Shown here: one piece after another, positions 36,652 to 45,036 of the stretch
Layout of the letters: each line of letters opens with the position of its first letter
How positions within the stretch are numbered: position 1 is the first letter of the stretch
Source: Chitinophagaceae bacterium DXS
GTDB taxonomy: Bacteria; Bacteroidota; Bacteroidia; Chitinophagales; Chitinophagaceae
Assembly: GCA_030345135.1 (NCBI GenBank)
Contig: CP128386.1
Location: 2,338,272-2,402,271, forward strand
Direction: 5' to 3'
DNA length: 64,000 nucleotides
Notes under the pieces: generated by a model
The model's database searches: none
The model's input: the letters and a program-made list of their open reading frames with translations, nothing else
What the model was told of the DNA's origin: nothing
Position numbers and translations under genes: made by a program

Positions 36652-37254
36652 TTGCCAAATTTATTTATTATATCAGGTTGCAATGGTGCTGGTAAAACGA
36701 CATCTTCTTTTACGACTCTTCCTGAACTTTTACAGATTAAGGAATTTGTGAACGCTGATGAAATTGCGAGAGGTTTATCACCGTTCAACCCAGAAAGCGT
36801 ATCAATCGAAGCCGGCAGAATCATGCTAAATAGATTGCAGGAACTACTTTCTGCTCATAAAGACTTTGCTTTTGAAACAACACTTTCTACTCGAAGTTAT
36901 ATCGGCCTTATAAAGCAAGCAAAAGGAAAAAACTACACAATCAATCTTATTTATTATTGGCTCGATAGTGTTGAACTAGCTATAGAAAGGGTGAAACTGA
37001 GGGTTTCAGAAGGAGGTCACAATATACCAGCTGAAACTATAATTCGCCGCTATTATTTAGGATTAAAAAATTTTTTACATTTGTACAGAGACAAAGTAGA
37101 TTATTGGATGCTTATAGACAATTCGCTGACGCAACCCCAGCTCATTGCTGAAGGAAATGCTGAATTTTATGAGGTGTCGAATGACGAAAAGTGGATCTTA
37201 ATCAACGAAATTATTAAGAATGACGAAAACAGAGATAAAAGAAAAAATACTTAA
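36652..37254 (+). CDS. Zeta-toxin-like P-loop kinase
   Basis: A 200-residue P-loop protein starting with TTG at 36652. Walker A is GCNGAGKTT (residues 9-17). NADEIARGLSPF supplies the Asp, FETTLSTRSY the family's E-T-T-L loop, and RVKLRVSEGGHNIP with the RRY helix the Arg-rich lid. This is the zeta-toxin-like family; true zeta toxins phosphorylate UDP-N-acetylglucosamine and block wall synthesis. Whether this chromosomal member is toxic is unknown. Its 3' end overlaps a 50-residue ORF in another frame, a likely partner. Confidence 0.8.
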   Translation: MPNLFIISGCNGAGKTTSSFTTLPELLQIKEFVNADEIARGLSPFNPESVSIEAGRIMLNRLQELLSAHKDFAFETTLSTRSYIGLIKQAKGKNYTINLIYYWLDSVELAIERVKLRVSEGGHNIPAETIIRRYYLGLKNFLHLYRDKVDYWMLIDNSLTQPQLIAEGNAEFYEVSNDEKWILINEIIKNDENRDKRKNT

Positions 37255-37372
37255 AGGAGGCCAACTTGCGATAGATCGTCTATTGGAGAAAAAGCGCAAG
37301 GATGATGCTGTTGTGGTTATTTCTGAAAAAGGAAAAGTAGTCCGGGTACCTGCTAAGGAATTGAAAAAGTAG
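37220..37372 (+). CDS. 50-residue partner ORF overlapping the zeta-toxin-like gene
   Basis: ATG at 37220 opens a 50-codon frame that overlaps the last 35 bases of the kinase gene. It reads MTKTEIKEKILKGG, then an acidic/basic helix (AIDRLLEKKRKDD), a strand (AVVVISEKGKVVRV) and a Lys-rich tail. Overlap and size suggest translational coupling and a cognate antitoxin or accessory protein. The classical epsilon antitoxin lies upstream of zeta and is larger, so this is not a canonical epsilon. I do not recognise a named family. Confidence 0.6.
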   Translation: MTKTEIKEKILKGGQLAIDRLLEKKRKDDAVVVISEKGKVVRVPAKELKK

Positions 37373-37429
37373 TGACTTCTATCACCTCGGAAATATGAAC
37401 CAACTTCGTCGCTAAACAGCAACTCCTCG

Positions 37430-37858
37430 TTACACAACAGCCATCGGACTTATATACAGCTCCGTCTTAAATGAAAATTTTTCTGATGATTCAACCAGTT
37501 GAGCATTGATGAGAACAGTGACCTTCTTTTTAATTTCTGTGTATTTTTTCAGCGGCCATGTCTTTTCAACCATTTCTGCTTTGACAACAATATTGATGTT
37601 GAAAATCCGCGGCTCATAATTTTCAAGAGCGGATAATAGAGATGTTTTAAATTTATCTTCCCAGTCTGCATCCGATAATCCTCTTTCAAAATCCTGGTCC
37701 CACACACTATTGCCATATTTTCGATCAAACCGGTTCTCGTTGCACTTCGTTGTCACCAATAGCTGAACATGCTGCGCAATACTTTCTACAAGATCACACG
37801 CTGGCAACGGAGCACCCTGCATGACAGCTCCAAAATCAAAGGGTATTTGATAGTACAT
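37430..37858 (-). CDS. tssE: T6SS baseplate protein TssE (gp25-like)
   Basis: A 142-residue protein of the GPW/gp25 family, part of the baseplate wedge from which the sheath grows. Family features are SIAQHVQLLVTTKCNENRFDRKYG near the start (given in pieces: SIAQHVQLLV, NENRFDRKYG), GNSVWD, and NYEPRI followed by a C-terminal beta region. It is the last gene of the minus-strand operon tssG-tssN-tssK-transglycosylase-tssE. Confidence 0.85.
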   Translation of the reverse strand: MYYQIPFDFGAVMQGAPLPACDLVESIAQHVQLLVTTKCNENRFDRKYGNSVWDQDFERGLSDADWEDKFKTSLLSALENYEPRIFNINIVVKAEMVEKTWPLKKYTEIKKKVTVLINAQLVESSEKFSFKTELYISPMAVV

Positions 37859-37886
37859 AAATTGAATAATTAATGAGTTGTTTTAA

Positions 37887-38747
37887 TCAATTACTTTCTG
37901 CAATCGATGCTCGCAGGATCCCGGATTTGTAAAGGATAAAATCAGGTATCAGATCTTTTGGCAATAGCAACAAACATTCAGATTTATCTCGCCGAACCTG
38001 TTCAAAATCTTTGTTGAGGTTGATCAGCTTGTCTTCTTGTATTTGCAAAAACCGGGCAATCACTTTAAGTTGAAAAGTGCTGCTTACCCATATGCTGTCA
38101 ACACTTCTGACAACAAAATTCTTCGACTCCTTTCTATCACTCAACAATTGACTTCCATCTAACACATTACCTACCGCAATAAATTTCTTAACATGATTGC
38201 GCGTCTCCTGCGGAAGGAAGTCTTGTATTTTCCAGAAATCAAATTCACCGGTTTGCTTTATAGCCCTGTCTAACCTGCCGGCACCGCAATTATAAGCCGC
38301 AATTACAAGCAGCCAATCATTATACTTAGTATACAATTCTTTTAGCAACAGGATTGCAACATGTGTACTTTTTAGAATGTCATATCGCTCATCGTTTACA
38401 GAATCCACAACTAATCCATGTGTACGTGATTCTTCGGGCATCAACTGCCAGCAACCTGCGGCTCCCGCCCATGATATGGTTTGATTGTTAAGCGCGGATT
38501 CTATGATTGCAAGATTTCTAAGTTGCAAAGGCATGTCGCTTATCCGTAACTGATCTTCAATAAAAGCCACTAGTTGCTTATGAGTCCGCTTTGTACGCAA
38601 TATGTCAGCTTTGTAAAGGGAAATAAATCTTTCAATATAAGGATCAACATACATGCTGTCTGCAGACACAACCATGTGCCGCTCTCTGCCGTATGTTGCC
38701 GTAACCGACATACAATTCAACAACAAACCAATTAAAGCATATCTCAT
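37887..38747 (-). CDS. Lytic transglycosylase (MltD/SLT type) inside the T6SS operon
   Basis: A 286-residue protein with a short N-terminal signal. The SLT fold shows catalytic Glu83 in LAIIESALNN, followed by WAGAAGCWQLMP and AAYNCGAGRLDRAI. The C-terminal 80 residues (LKVIARFLQIQEDKLINLN) look like a degenerate LysM-type module. The family cleaves peptidoglycan glycan strands to 1,6-anhydro products. Lying between tssK and tssE with 9-28 base gaps, it probably opens the wall for assembly of the secretion envelope complex. It has no sign of being an effector. Confidence 0.82.
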   Translation of the reverse strand: MRYALIGLLLNCMSVTATYGRERHMVVSADSMYVDPYIERFISLYKADILRTKRTHKQLVAFIEDQLRISDMPLQLRNLAIIESALNNQTISWAGAAGCWQLMPEESRTHGLVVDSVNDERYDILKSTHVAILLLKELYTKYNDWLLVIAAYNCGAGRLDRAIKQTGEFDFWKIQDFLPQETRNHVKKFIAVGNVLDGSQLLSDRKESKNFVVRSVDSIWVSSTFQLKVIARFLQIQEDKLINLNKDFEQVRRDKSECLLLLPKDLIPDFILYKSGILRASIAESN

Positions 38748-38756
38748 AACGCCTCC

Positions 38757-39929
38757 TTAATCTAAAATACTCCAGCCCTTTTTCTCCTTCACCACATTTG
38801 TAATCACTTCTTCCTTAACAATAATGCTTTCTTTATGCTGACCAATAAACTCGAGTGAGTTGAGTTTATTCCATACTATCAGGATATCCTCAAGCATTTT
38901 AACTGACTGCACAAAACAATTACCTGAGTCGTAGTGATCATAGTTTATCTCAATCGTATCATCTAGAATCTTAAGGAAATTCACCTGTGTTATATCACTC
39001 CATTCAAAGAAATAATTCAACAACTCTTCTTTTTCATTTTCCGGAAGCATTTTTATAAAAGTGAGCAGCTTATTCGCAAGAACGGAAATAGCATTCAGCA
39101 GATAAACCGGCGGAAGTGAAGCCACCATATTACGCATAGCAAAATAATTCTCCGCACAGTATTGCAATAAAACGTTGCACATAGCCTTCACATTCTGCGA
39201 TACAATCGACTTTTGATTTTTATAATTGATCTTATGAACGATTTGCAAAGAGATATTTTGCAAATCGTTCATTCTGTTACAAATAGCACGATGGAATTCA
39301 ATCAAAGCAACGCAGCTATTGATCGTACTGCTGGGCGGAACAAACGTTGCGTCCTTCTCAAGTGAGTTGCCTGTTTTATGCAAGCGACCAATGATAAGAT
39401 GGTTCATGCCTAATTCCCGCCCTCTTATTTCGTTATTATTCTTAAGTTCTACGGAATAATAAGACTGTGTGAACGGATGCCTTATGGGAATTTCTTCAGG
39501 ATCCGGATCGCCTACCAATGTTTTCTTAAAAGGATCAGCAACAATAACGACATACAGGCTTTCAATTCTGTCCGACCAATCGTCATTTTCATCTGAAGCT
39601 CCGGACTCATTCAGATCAGACAAACTTAAATTCTTTTTAATTCCCTCCCCTACGATGGAAATACGGACACCTCCGGGAGTGATCGCCTGGCAATAATGAA
39701 TGGAAATTTGCAATTGGCCTGTAGCAGTTCTTGTTACTTCATAGTCACTTACCATTGCTCCTCCGGAAGCAAGTGGCGGCAACAAACCGAAATTAAATTT
39801 ATTGACATGCACGGATGCCACGTCCCTTAAATTATCAATCACAAAATTCTCTGTGCAGTCAAAATGGTTCCTGGTCACTTTCATTCCGTCAGCCCAGTTC
39901 ACCGGCAAATATTTGGGTGGAATAATCAT
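38757..39929 (-). CDS. tssK: T6SS baseplate protein TssK
   Basis: A 390-residue TssK of the Bacteroidota type. The N-terminal shoulder domain (VNWADGMKVTRNHFDCTENF, split VNWADGMKV / NHFDCTEN) resembles the WxxGMxLxPQHF element of other TssK proteins. A helical middle and a C-terminal domain follow. In T6SS, TssK links the baseplate to the membrane complex; here the partner would be TssN or its associates rather than TssL/M. The gene is five bases downstream of tssN and nine bases upstream of the transglycosylase gene. Confidence 0.82.
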   Translation of the reverse strand: MIIPPKYLPVNWADGMKVTRNHFDCTENFVIDNLRDVASVHVNKFNFGLLPPLASGGAMVSDYEVTRTATGQLQISIHYCQAITPGGVRISIVGEGIKKNLSLSDLNESGASDENDDWSDRIESLYVVIVADPFKKTLVGDPDPEEIPIRHPFTQSYYSVELKNNNEIRGRELGMNHLIIGRLHKTGNSLEKDATFVPPSSTINSCVALIEFHRAICNRMNDLQNISLQIVHKINYKNQKSIVSQNVKAMCNVLLQYCAENYFAMRNMVASLPPVYLLNAISVLANKLLTFIKMLPENEKEELLNYFFEWSDITQVNFLKILDDTIEINYDHYDSGNCFVQSVKMLEDILIVWNKLNSLEFIGQHKESIIVKEEVITNVVKEKKGWSILD

Positions 39930-39934
39930 ATTTT

Positions 39935-40816
39935 CTAATTGTTGTTTTTGTAAAAAACTTCTTCTGAATGTTCTATTACCCGTTTGGCAATAATGGTCAC
40001 GTGCTCTTTAACAAGATTTTCCCGGATGCTCTTTTCAGGATCGAGCAACCGGCGCCTGTGAAGAAAGGAGTGCTTGTAATAAAAGATCCATCCGTATGAC
40101 AACCCTTCATCATCAATATATTCAATTGTATCTGCTGAGTTCTTTGTATTGTAATCATCGATAAACATCCTGAACCAGGCACCCAATTGAATAACATCGG
40201 GTCCTTTAACCATCAATCTTAATCTATCCTTGTCGTATAACTTCTTACTCAATTCTATTTTTAGCACCATCAGCTTGTTAAAGTCAAAACCCTCGATGTT
40301 AAGTTCAACAGCATCCAAAGGATATCGCCATACGTCATATATTTCCACGGGAATTTTTATAAGTGCCAGGTAGGTCATGTAAAACAAAAGAGGCAAGGGA
40401 AAAATAAGCAAAGCACTAGCTGCGATATAGCCAGATTGCACCTCGCTTACCAAATTAAAAACAGTAGCCATTAAATAACCTCCCAAAACAATAATAATTG
40501 CTATTATCAATATCTGAGTTAGAGCTTTGCAATTGGCAACGTTTCTATTTATGTATACTTCATACAGTTGAACAAATACGATTCCCATGACACAGAAGAT
40601 TAACTGGGCTGCGAGATAACCCCAGGGAGAAAAGTTGTTCCCCATAATGCCCAACAGTCCCACGATAGCAATCAGCGCTATATTTAATAGAATAAAAACA
40701 ACAAGTGTTTTATTGGCAAGTAAACTGTTTTTCTTTTTTATAAGAAACAAAGGAACAGTCATGCATAAAGCAAGTAACGGAAGCAATAGAAACTGGAAAA
40801 ACATATTTGTGATCAT
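39935..40816 (-). CDS. tssN: T6SSiii membrane protein TssN
   Basis: A 293-residue protein. The first 165 residues contain about five membrane helices (FFQFLLLPLLALCMTVPLFL, VVFILLNIALIAIVGLLGI and later ones). A soluble, probably cytoplasmic domain follows (DVWRYPLDAVELNIEGFDF). The layout and position match TssN, specific to the Bacteroidota subtype, which with TssO/P/R replaces the TssJLM complex. Short gaps on both sides (5 and 14 bases) show operon membership. Confidence 0.8.
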   Translation of the reverse strand: MITNMFFQFLLLPLLALCMTVPLFLIKKKNSLLANKTLVVFILLNIALIAIVGLLGIMGNNFSPWGYLAAQLIFCVMGIVFVQLYEVYINRNVANCKALTQILIIAIIIVLGGYLMATVFNLVSEVQSGYIAASALLIFPLPLLFYMTYLALIKIPVEIYDVWRYPLDAVELNIEGFDFNKLMVLKIELSKKLYDKDRLRLMVKGPDVIQLGAWFRMFIDDYNTKNSADTIEYIDDEGLSYGWIFYYKHSFLHRRRLLDPEKSIRENLVKEHVTIIAKRVIEHSEEVFYKNNN

Positions 40817-40830
40817 ACAAAATATTCATG

Positions 40831-41748
40831 TTATAGATAGAAGGTATGTCCAAGGCGGCCATTATAATCCTGGTTGGCGGAAAGAAAGGTATCGCCTTCT
40901 TTTTGCGTTATAATCGTATACCGGCTGAATACAAAATCCGGAATAAAGCAAGCTGTAAGCATTTCAAGCACTTCAAAGAATTCGCTTTGTGGCAATACAC
41001 TGCAAATATTTTCTTTGTGTACCGGACCAATGCAAATATTCCATTCGGGAACGCCGTCATAATAAGCCAGACCACCAAGACTACTGTCAATGCCGAGCCT
41101 GCAAACATTCAGACTGAAATTGTCTGATGCTATAATTTCCTTTACGTTGTAAACGCTATCTATCATGATCGGCCGGTTTAGCAGGAAGGACAGGCATTGT
41201 TCAATCCATTTTCTGTTGCCGCGCACTTCATGCAGAATAGGAAGGATATATATAAAGCACAAAGCAGTTTCTTCCGGAAGCCTGTTGATGATTGGCCAAG
41301 CCTGCCCGAAAAGATAAAAAAGATTATTGAACCGCCCCTTTTGCTCGTACATCAACTCGATCAACAGTGCGCTTATTTCAACATAAGAAGATTCCTGCTC
41401 AAAAGGCCGGAAAAAAATTCTTGCATCATGCTCGCGTCTGCGTTGCAGCCTGATTTCCTCTACAGCCTGCGCTTCAGTCATTGTAATCTCACCTAATGTA
41501 GGCGGATGGAATAATGATTCCGGCAATGCTTCATAGATACTTTGTCTGTAAGTTTGAAAAATAGTGTGTTTACTTAAGTTGCCTGCGCTTACATGTTCAT
41601 AAATATGATGGATATCTTTTGAGTAAGGCCGGGGATTGTTTCCAAGCCGTTCAAGAATAATTCTGCTAACATCCTGATCACCGGCTACCAAAAGTGCGGC
41701 AATAACCTCCGTCTTGAAATCTGCTTCCAGGTTTATTAAAGGTTGCAT
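40831..41748 (-). CDS. tssG: T6SS baseplate protein TssG
   Basis: The start at 41748 (MQPLINLEADFKTEV) is preferred to 41790, whose extra residues are unlike the family. This gives 305 residues. The C-terminal part (FFEVLEMLTACFIPD, NQDYNGRLGHTFYL) follows TssG of T6SSiii, ending in the LG-x-T motif also seen at the end of other TssG proteins. TssG pairs with TssF in the baseplate wedge, although tssF lies 13 kb away on the other strand. It is the first gene of the minus-strand operon. Confidence 0.78.
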   Translation of the reverse strand: MQPLINLEADFKTEVIAALLVAGDQDVSRIILERLGNNPRPYSKDIHHIYEHVSAGNLSKHTIFQTYRQSIYEALPESLFHPPTLGEITMTEAQAVEEIRLQRRREHDARIFFRPFEQESSYVEISALLIELMYEQKGRFNNLFYLFGQAWPIINRLPEETALCFIYILPILHEVRGNRKWIEQCLSFLLNRPIMIDSVYNVKEIIASDNFSLNVCRLGIDSSLGGLAYYDGVPEWNICIGPVHKENICSVLPQSEFFEVLEMLTACFIPDFVFSRYTIITQKEGDTFLSANQDYNGRLGHTFYL

Positions 41749-41930
41749 CGTAGGTTGTAAAAAGTTTAAGGTTGAGAAAAAACATGGCATTTTTTCTTGC
41801 GGCGAAAATACAGCAGAAAAAAATTTATTTATAAAAATATTTACATGTTTTTAAATAATAATTTATTTATTTTTGTCATACAATTTTACTTAAGCGATTA
41901 CCTTAGCATACCCAAACCGTTAAAAAACAG
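41749..41930. promoter_or_regulatory. Divergent promoter region of the two main T6SS operons
   Basis: A 182-base A/T-rich gap between tssG and tssH. On the plus strand TATTTTTG (41868-41875) fits the -7 consensus about 55 bases before tssH, without a clear TTTG upstream. AACCGTTAAAAAAC lies just before the tssH ATG and resembles the leader 13-mer of tssC and tssD. On the minus strand AACCTTAAAC occurs upstream of tssG. Confidence 0.4.
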
Positions 41931-44408
41931 ATGACCCAATCGATAAATGACTCCATTCAATATGTATTCACTATTGCAAAAGGGTTTGCACGCGAATACT
42001 ATAATAAACAGCTACAACCTGCACATATATTGCGGGCACTATTACATCCCGAAGCTGGTCTTTGTACATTTCTTGAAGCCTTGGATCTGGACATCAGTTA
42101 CCTTGTAGAATGGGCCGAAGTAAGAATGGATGAATATCCAAAATGCCATATACTTCCTGATACAATTGAAGAAAGCGATAGCATTTACAACATTCTTGAT
42201 GAGGCCACTCATATAAAAATAAAATTCGGATTCGCAGATATTACTGCATTTGCATTGTTCGCTGCTATATGTAAACCGGGCGTTGCTTTTTCGGCTGATC
42301 AGCTAAAGTCCTTTCCTCTCAGAGAACACGACTTAATGTTTGACCTGCCTGCTAACCCTGAAGACAAACAAGATAAATCTCCAAATTATACTTCAGCCAT
42401 ACTTCAAAAGTATTGCACAGATAAAACAGCATTGGCTTTTAAGGATAAGCTCGATCCCGTCGTTGGACGCGAAATGGAGTTAAGGCAAATTATCGAAATC
42501 CTTGGCCGGCGCACCAAACCGAATGTTATTATCGCAGGAGAAGCTGGTGTAGGAAAGTCCACACTAATAAATGGATTGGCTCTAGCAATAGCTCAATCAG
42601 ATGTGCCGGTATTTCTTCAAAAAGCCATTTTATATGAATTGAACCTGTCTACACTCTGCGCCGGCGCCACATATAAAGGAGAAGTGGAAGACCGAATGCA
42701 GAAAATTATTGCTGAATTAAGCAGTCAGGAAAAAACAATTCTGTTTATCGATGAAATACATACACTAACAAATTCTAAAGGATCACTCGCAGGAACCTCT
42801 GACCTGTTAAAACCAATTTTATCGCGTGGTGAAATAACTGTAATAGGTGCAACAACTCCTGATGAATACAGAAAACTGATCGAGCCTGAGCGTGCATTCA
42901 ACAGGCGTTTCGAACTGTTGCAACTGAACGAACCGGATCTGCAAACCGCAGAGAGAATGCTAGAATTACATCTTCCGCTTTACGAACAGCATCACCAGGT
43001 AGCTGTTGAGAAAGATGTTATTCCTGAATGTATTCGCCTGGCAAAACGCTATATAAAAGATAAAAAATTACCCGATGCTGCATTTGATTTGCTTGACAGG
43101 ACAATGGCCTCAATACGAACGTCTGCAGAAACAATGCAGCAAGAAGTTCAGCGTTTGCAAAAAAAGTCTGTAGAAATAAAAGAAGCTGAAGAGCTTTCTG
43201 AACAGGAAAAACAAAGACAGCTTGTGTGGCTGAACCGATCGATTTCGAATTCATTTAAACCGTTGCATTCTTCAAGTTCAAAAGAATTGGAAGTTGATGA
43301 AAATTCACCCACTCAGTATTTAATTTCAGCACTTGAGCAGACTTTCACAAATCTTAACAGACAAGCAGTAGAAAAGAAAAATACACTATGTCTTCAGGAC
43401 CTTGCAGCAACAATCTCAATTAAAACAGGTATTCCCATCGGAGATATCCAGGCAAAGGAAAAAGAGAAGCTGCTGAATATGCATCGCCGTCTCAAACAGC
43501 GAATAATAGGTCAGGATCATGCATTGAAAGCTGTTAGTGAAGCTATTCTCGAAAATCGAAGCGGCCTGAACAAACCCGGGCAACCGATAGGATCTTTCTT
43601 TTTATTGGGACCTACAGGAACGGGGAAAACAGAGCTGGCAAAATCTATTGCAGCGTTTCTTTTCAATGATGAGAAAGCAATGATCCGCTTTGATATGTCT
43701 GAGTTTAAGGAAGAACATTCCGCCGCATTGTTGTATGGTGCACCGCCCGGATACGTGGGTTATGAAGAGGGTGGTCTGCTGGTGAACAAGATACGTCAGC
43801 AGCCTTACTCTGTGGTGCTGTTTGACGAAATCGAAAAGGCACATCAATCAGTGTTTGATGTATTTCTCCAGATTATGGATGAAGGCCACATTCACGACAA
43901 GCAAGGCAAAGAAGGTGATTTTAGCAATGCGCTGATCCTTTTTACCTCAAATATCAACAGTGATTTCATAGCGCAATCATTTGAACAAAATAAAATTCCA
44001 GCTCACAGCGATTTGTTGGAAAAGATGCGACCGTACTTCCGGCCGGAATTTTTGGGCCGTATTACCGAGATTGTTCCCTTCGGACCAGTAACAGAAGACA
44101 TGGCCAAGCATATTTTCGATCTTCAGCTGCAATCACTAGTTCAGGCTTTAAGCAAACAGAATATTCAATTAGTAATCGGAGCTGACGCGAGGTTGCAGCT
44201 GGTCAACGCGGGTTTCTCTTCTACTTATGGCGCAAGACAAATAGCCAGTGTTATTCGTCATCAGATCCGCCGACCTGTTTCCCGGATGATAGTAAGCGGT
44301 CTGCTACATAAGGACAGCATGATATGTATTGACCTGAATGATAACAATCAACTTAGCCTGGAAGTTTTGCCGGCCACTGCCGGTCATCCTGAAAAGAATA
44401 GTGCATAA
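41931..44408 (+). CDS. tssH: T6SS sheath-disassembly ATPase TssH (ClpV)
   Basis: An 825-residue Clp/Hsp100 ATPase. It has an N-terminal Clp_N-type helical domain (YYNKQLQPAHILRALL). The first AAA+ domain carries Walker A GEAGVGKST (about 203-211) and Walker B ILFIDEIHTL. A short coiled middle region follows, then a second AAA+ domain with GPTGTGKTE (about 560-568), GAPPGYVGYEEGG and VVLFDEIEKAH. In T6SS it threads the contracted TssB/C sheath for recycling. It heads the plus-strand operon, and its stop is two bases before the next in-frame ATG. Confidence 0.93.
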   Translation: MTQSINDSIQYVFTIAKGFAREYYNKQLQPAHILRALLHPEAGLCTFLEALDLDISYLVEWAEVRMDEYPKCHILPDTIEESDSIYNILDEATHIKIKFGFADITAFALFAAICKPGVAFSADQLKSFPLREHDLMFDLPANPEDKQDKSPNYTSAILQKYCTDKTALAFKDKLDPVVGREMELRQIIEILGRRTKPNVIIAGEAGVGKSTLINGLALAIAQSDVPVFLQKAILYELNLSTLCAGATYKGEVEDRMQKIIAELSSQEKTILFIDEIHTLTNSKGSLAGTSDLLKPILSRGEITVIGATTPDEYRKLIEPERAFNRRFELLQLNEPDLQTAERMLELHLPLYEQHHQVAVEKDVIPECIRLAKRYIKDKKLPDAAFDLLDRTMASIRTSAETMQQEVQRLQKKSVEIKEAEELSEQEKQRQLVWLNRSISNSFKPLHSSSSKELEVDENSPTQYLISALEQTFTNLNRQAVEKKNTLCLQDLAATISIKTGIPIGDIQAKEKEKLLNMHRRLKQRIIGQDHALKAVSEAILENRSGLNKPGQPIGSFFLLGPTGTGKTELAKSIAAFLFNDEKAMIRFDMSEFKEEHSAALLYGAPPGYVGYEEGGLLVNKIRQQPYSVVLFDEIEKAHQSVFDVFLQIMDEGHIHDKQGKEGDFSNALILFTSNINSDFIAQSFEQNKIPAHSDLLEKMRPYFRPEFLGRITEIVPFGPVTEDMAKHIFDLQLQSLVQALSKQNIQLVIGADARLQLVNAGFSSTYGARQIASVIRHQIRRPVSRMIVSGLLHKDSMICIDLNDNNQLSLEVLPATAGHPEKNSA

Positions 44409-44545
44409 ATATGTCGCATTACATAGACTCAATACTTCGTCTTTTAAAAGTTTTTAAAAAGAAAATGAAACCGGAAAATGCGCATGGCAAAGCGCATCAA
44501 CAAGCAACATCTCAAATCACAATTCCTCAAATAAAACTAAACACA

Positions 44546-44998
44546 ATGGCTATGTACAATTATGGTGTTGGAGGTAATGAAGTAAAGATAGATTCAAGCG
44601 AGGCTATCAACGAAATACCATCTAACAAAACACTGCTTGTATCACAACTTACCAGCAAAGAACCACTGCAACCAGATACTGTTGCAGGGCTAAAAACAGT
44701 TGATGATGTATTTACACATTTTAAGCCTTCCGTCAAAGTTGAACTTGAAAACACCAATGGAGAACAAATGAGTGAAACCCTGAGCTTTAGCAATCTTGGA
44801 GACTTTACACCCGCAAACATAACACGCCAAAGTACACTTTTAAACACGCTGAATGTACAGCAGGAGCAATATGCCAGGATTATGAAACAGTTAAAATCTA
44901 ACCGGGTGTTACAGACATTACTTTCAAATGATGAAACAAAAGAAGCTATTATTAATGCAATAAAACAAGGTTTAACGGAGCTTGAACCTGTCAAATAA
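44546..44998 (+). CDS. tssB: T6SS small sheath protein TssB (VipA)
   Basis: A 150-residue small sheath subunit that forms the contractile sheath with TssC. The start at 44546 (MAMYNYGVGGNEVKIDSSEA) matches the usual N-terminus of Bacteroidota TssB. VFTHFKPSVKVELEN and SFSNLGDFTPANI are the typical beta-strand and sheath-handshake regions. The frame is open back to an ATG at 44411, two bases after tssH, which would add 45 Lys/Gln-rich residues. That form cannot be excluded and would be coupled to tssH. Confidence 0.82.
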   Translation: MAMYNYGVGGNEVKIDSSEAINEIPSNKTLLVSQLTSKEPLQPDTVAGLKTVDDVFTHFKPSVKVELENTNGEQMSETLSFSNLGDFTPANITRQSTLLNTLNVQQEQYARIMKQLKSNRVLQTLLSNDETKEAIINAIKQGLTELEPVK

Positions 44999-45017
44999 AA
45001 TTACCGCAAACATCTAA

Positions 45018-45030
45018 AACCTTAAAAAAT
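45018..45030 (+). promoter_or_regulatory. Leader 13-mer of tssC
   Basis: AACCTTAAAAAAT lies six bases before the ATG. The identical 13-mer at identical spacing precedes tssD (46426-46438). It is probably an A-rich translation-initiation enhancer in a lineage that lacks Shine-Dalgarno use. Confidence 0.5.
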
Positions 45031-45036
45031 AGTCAC

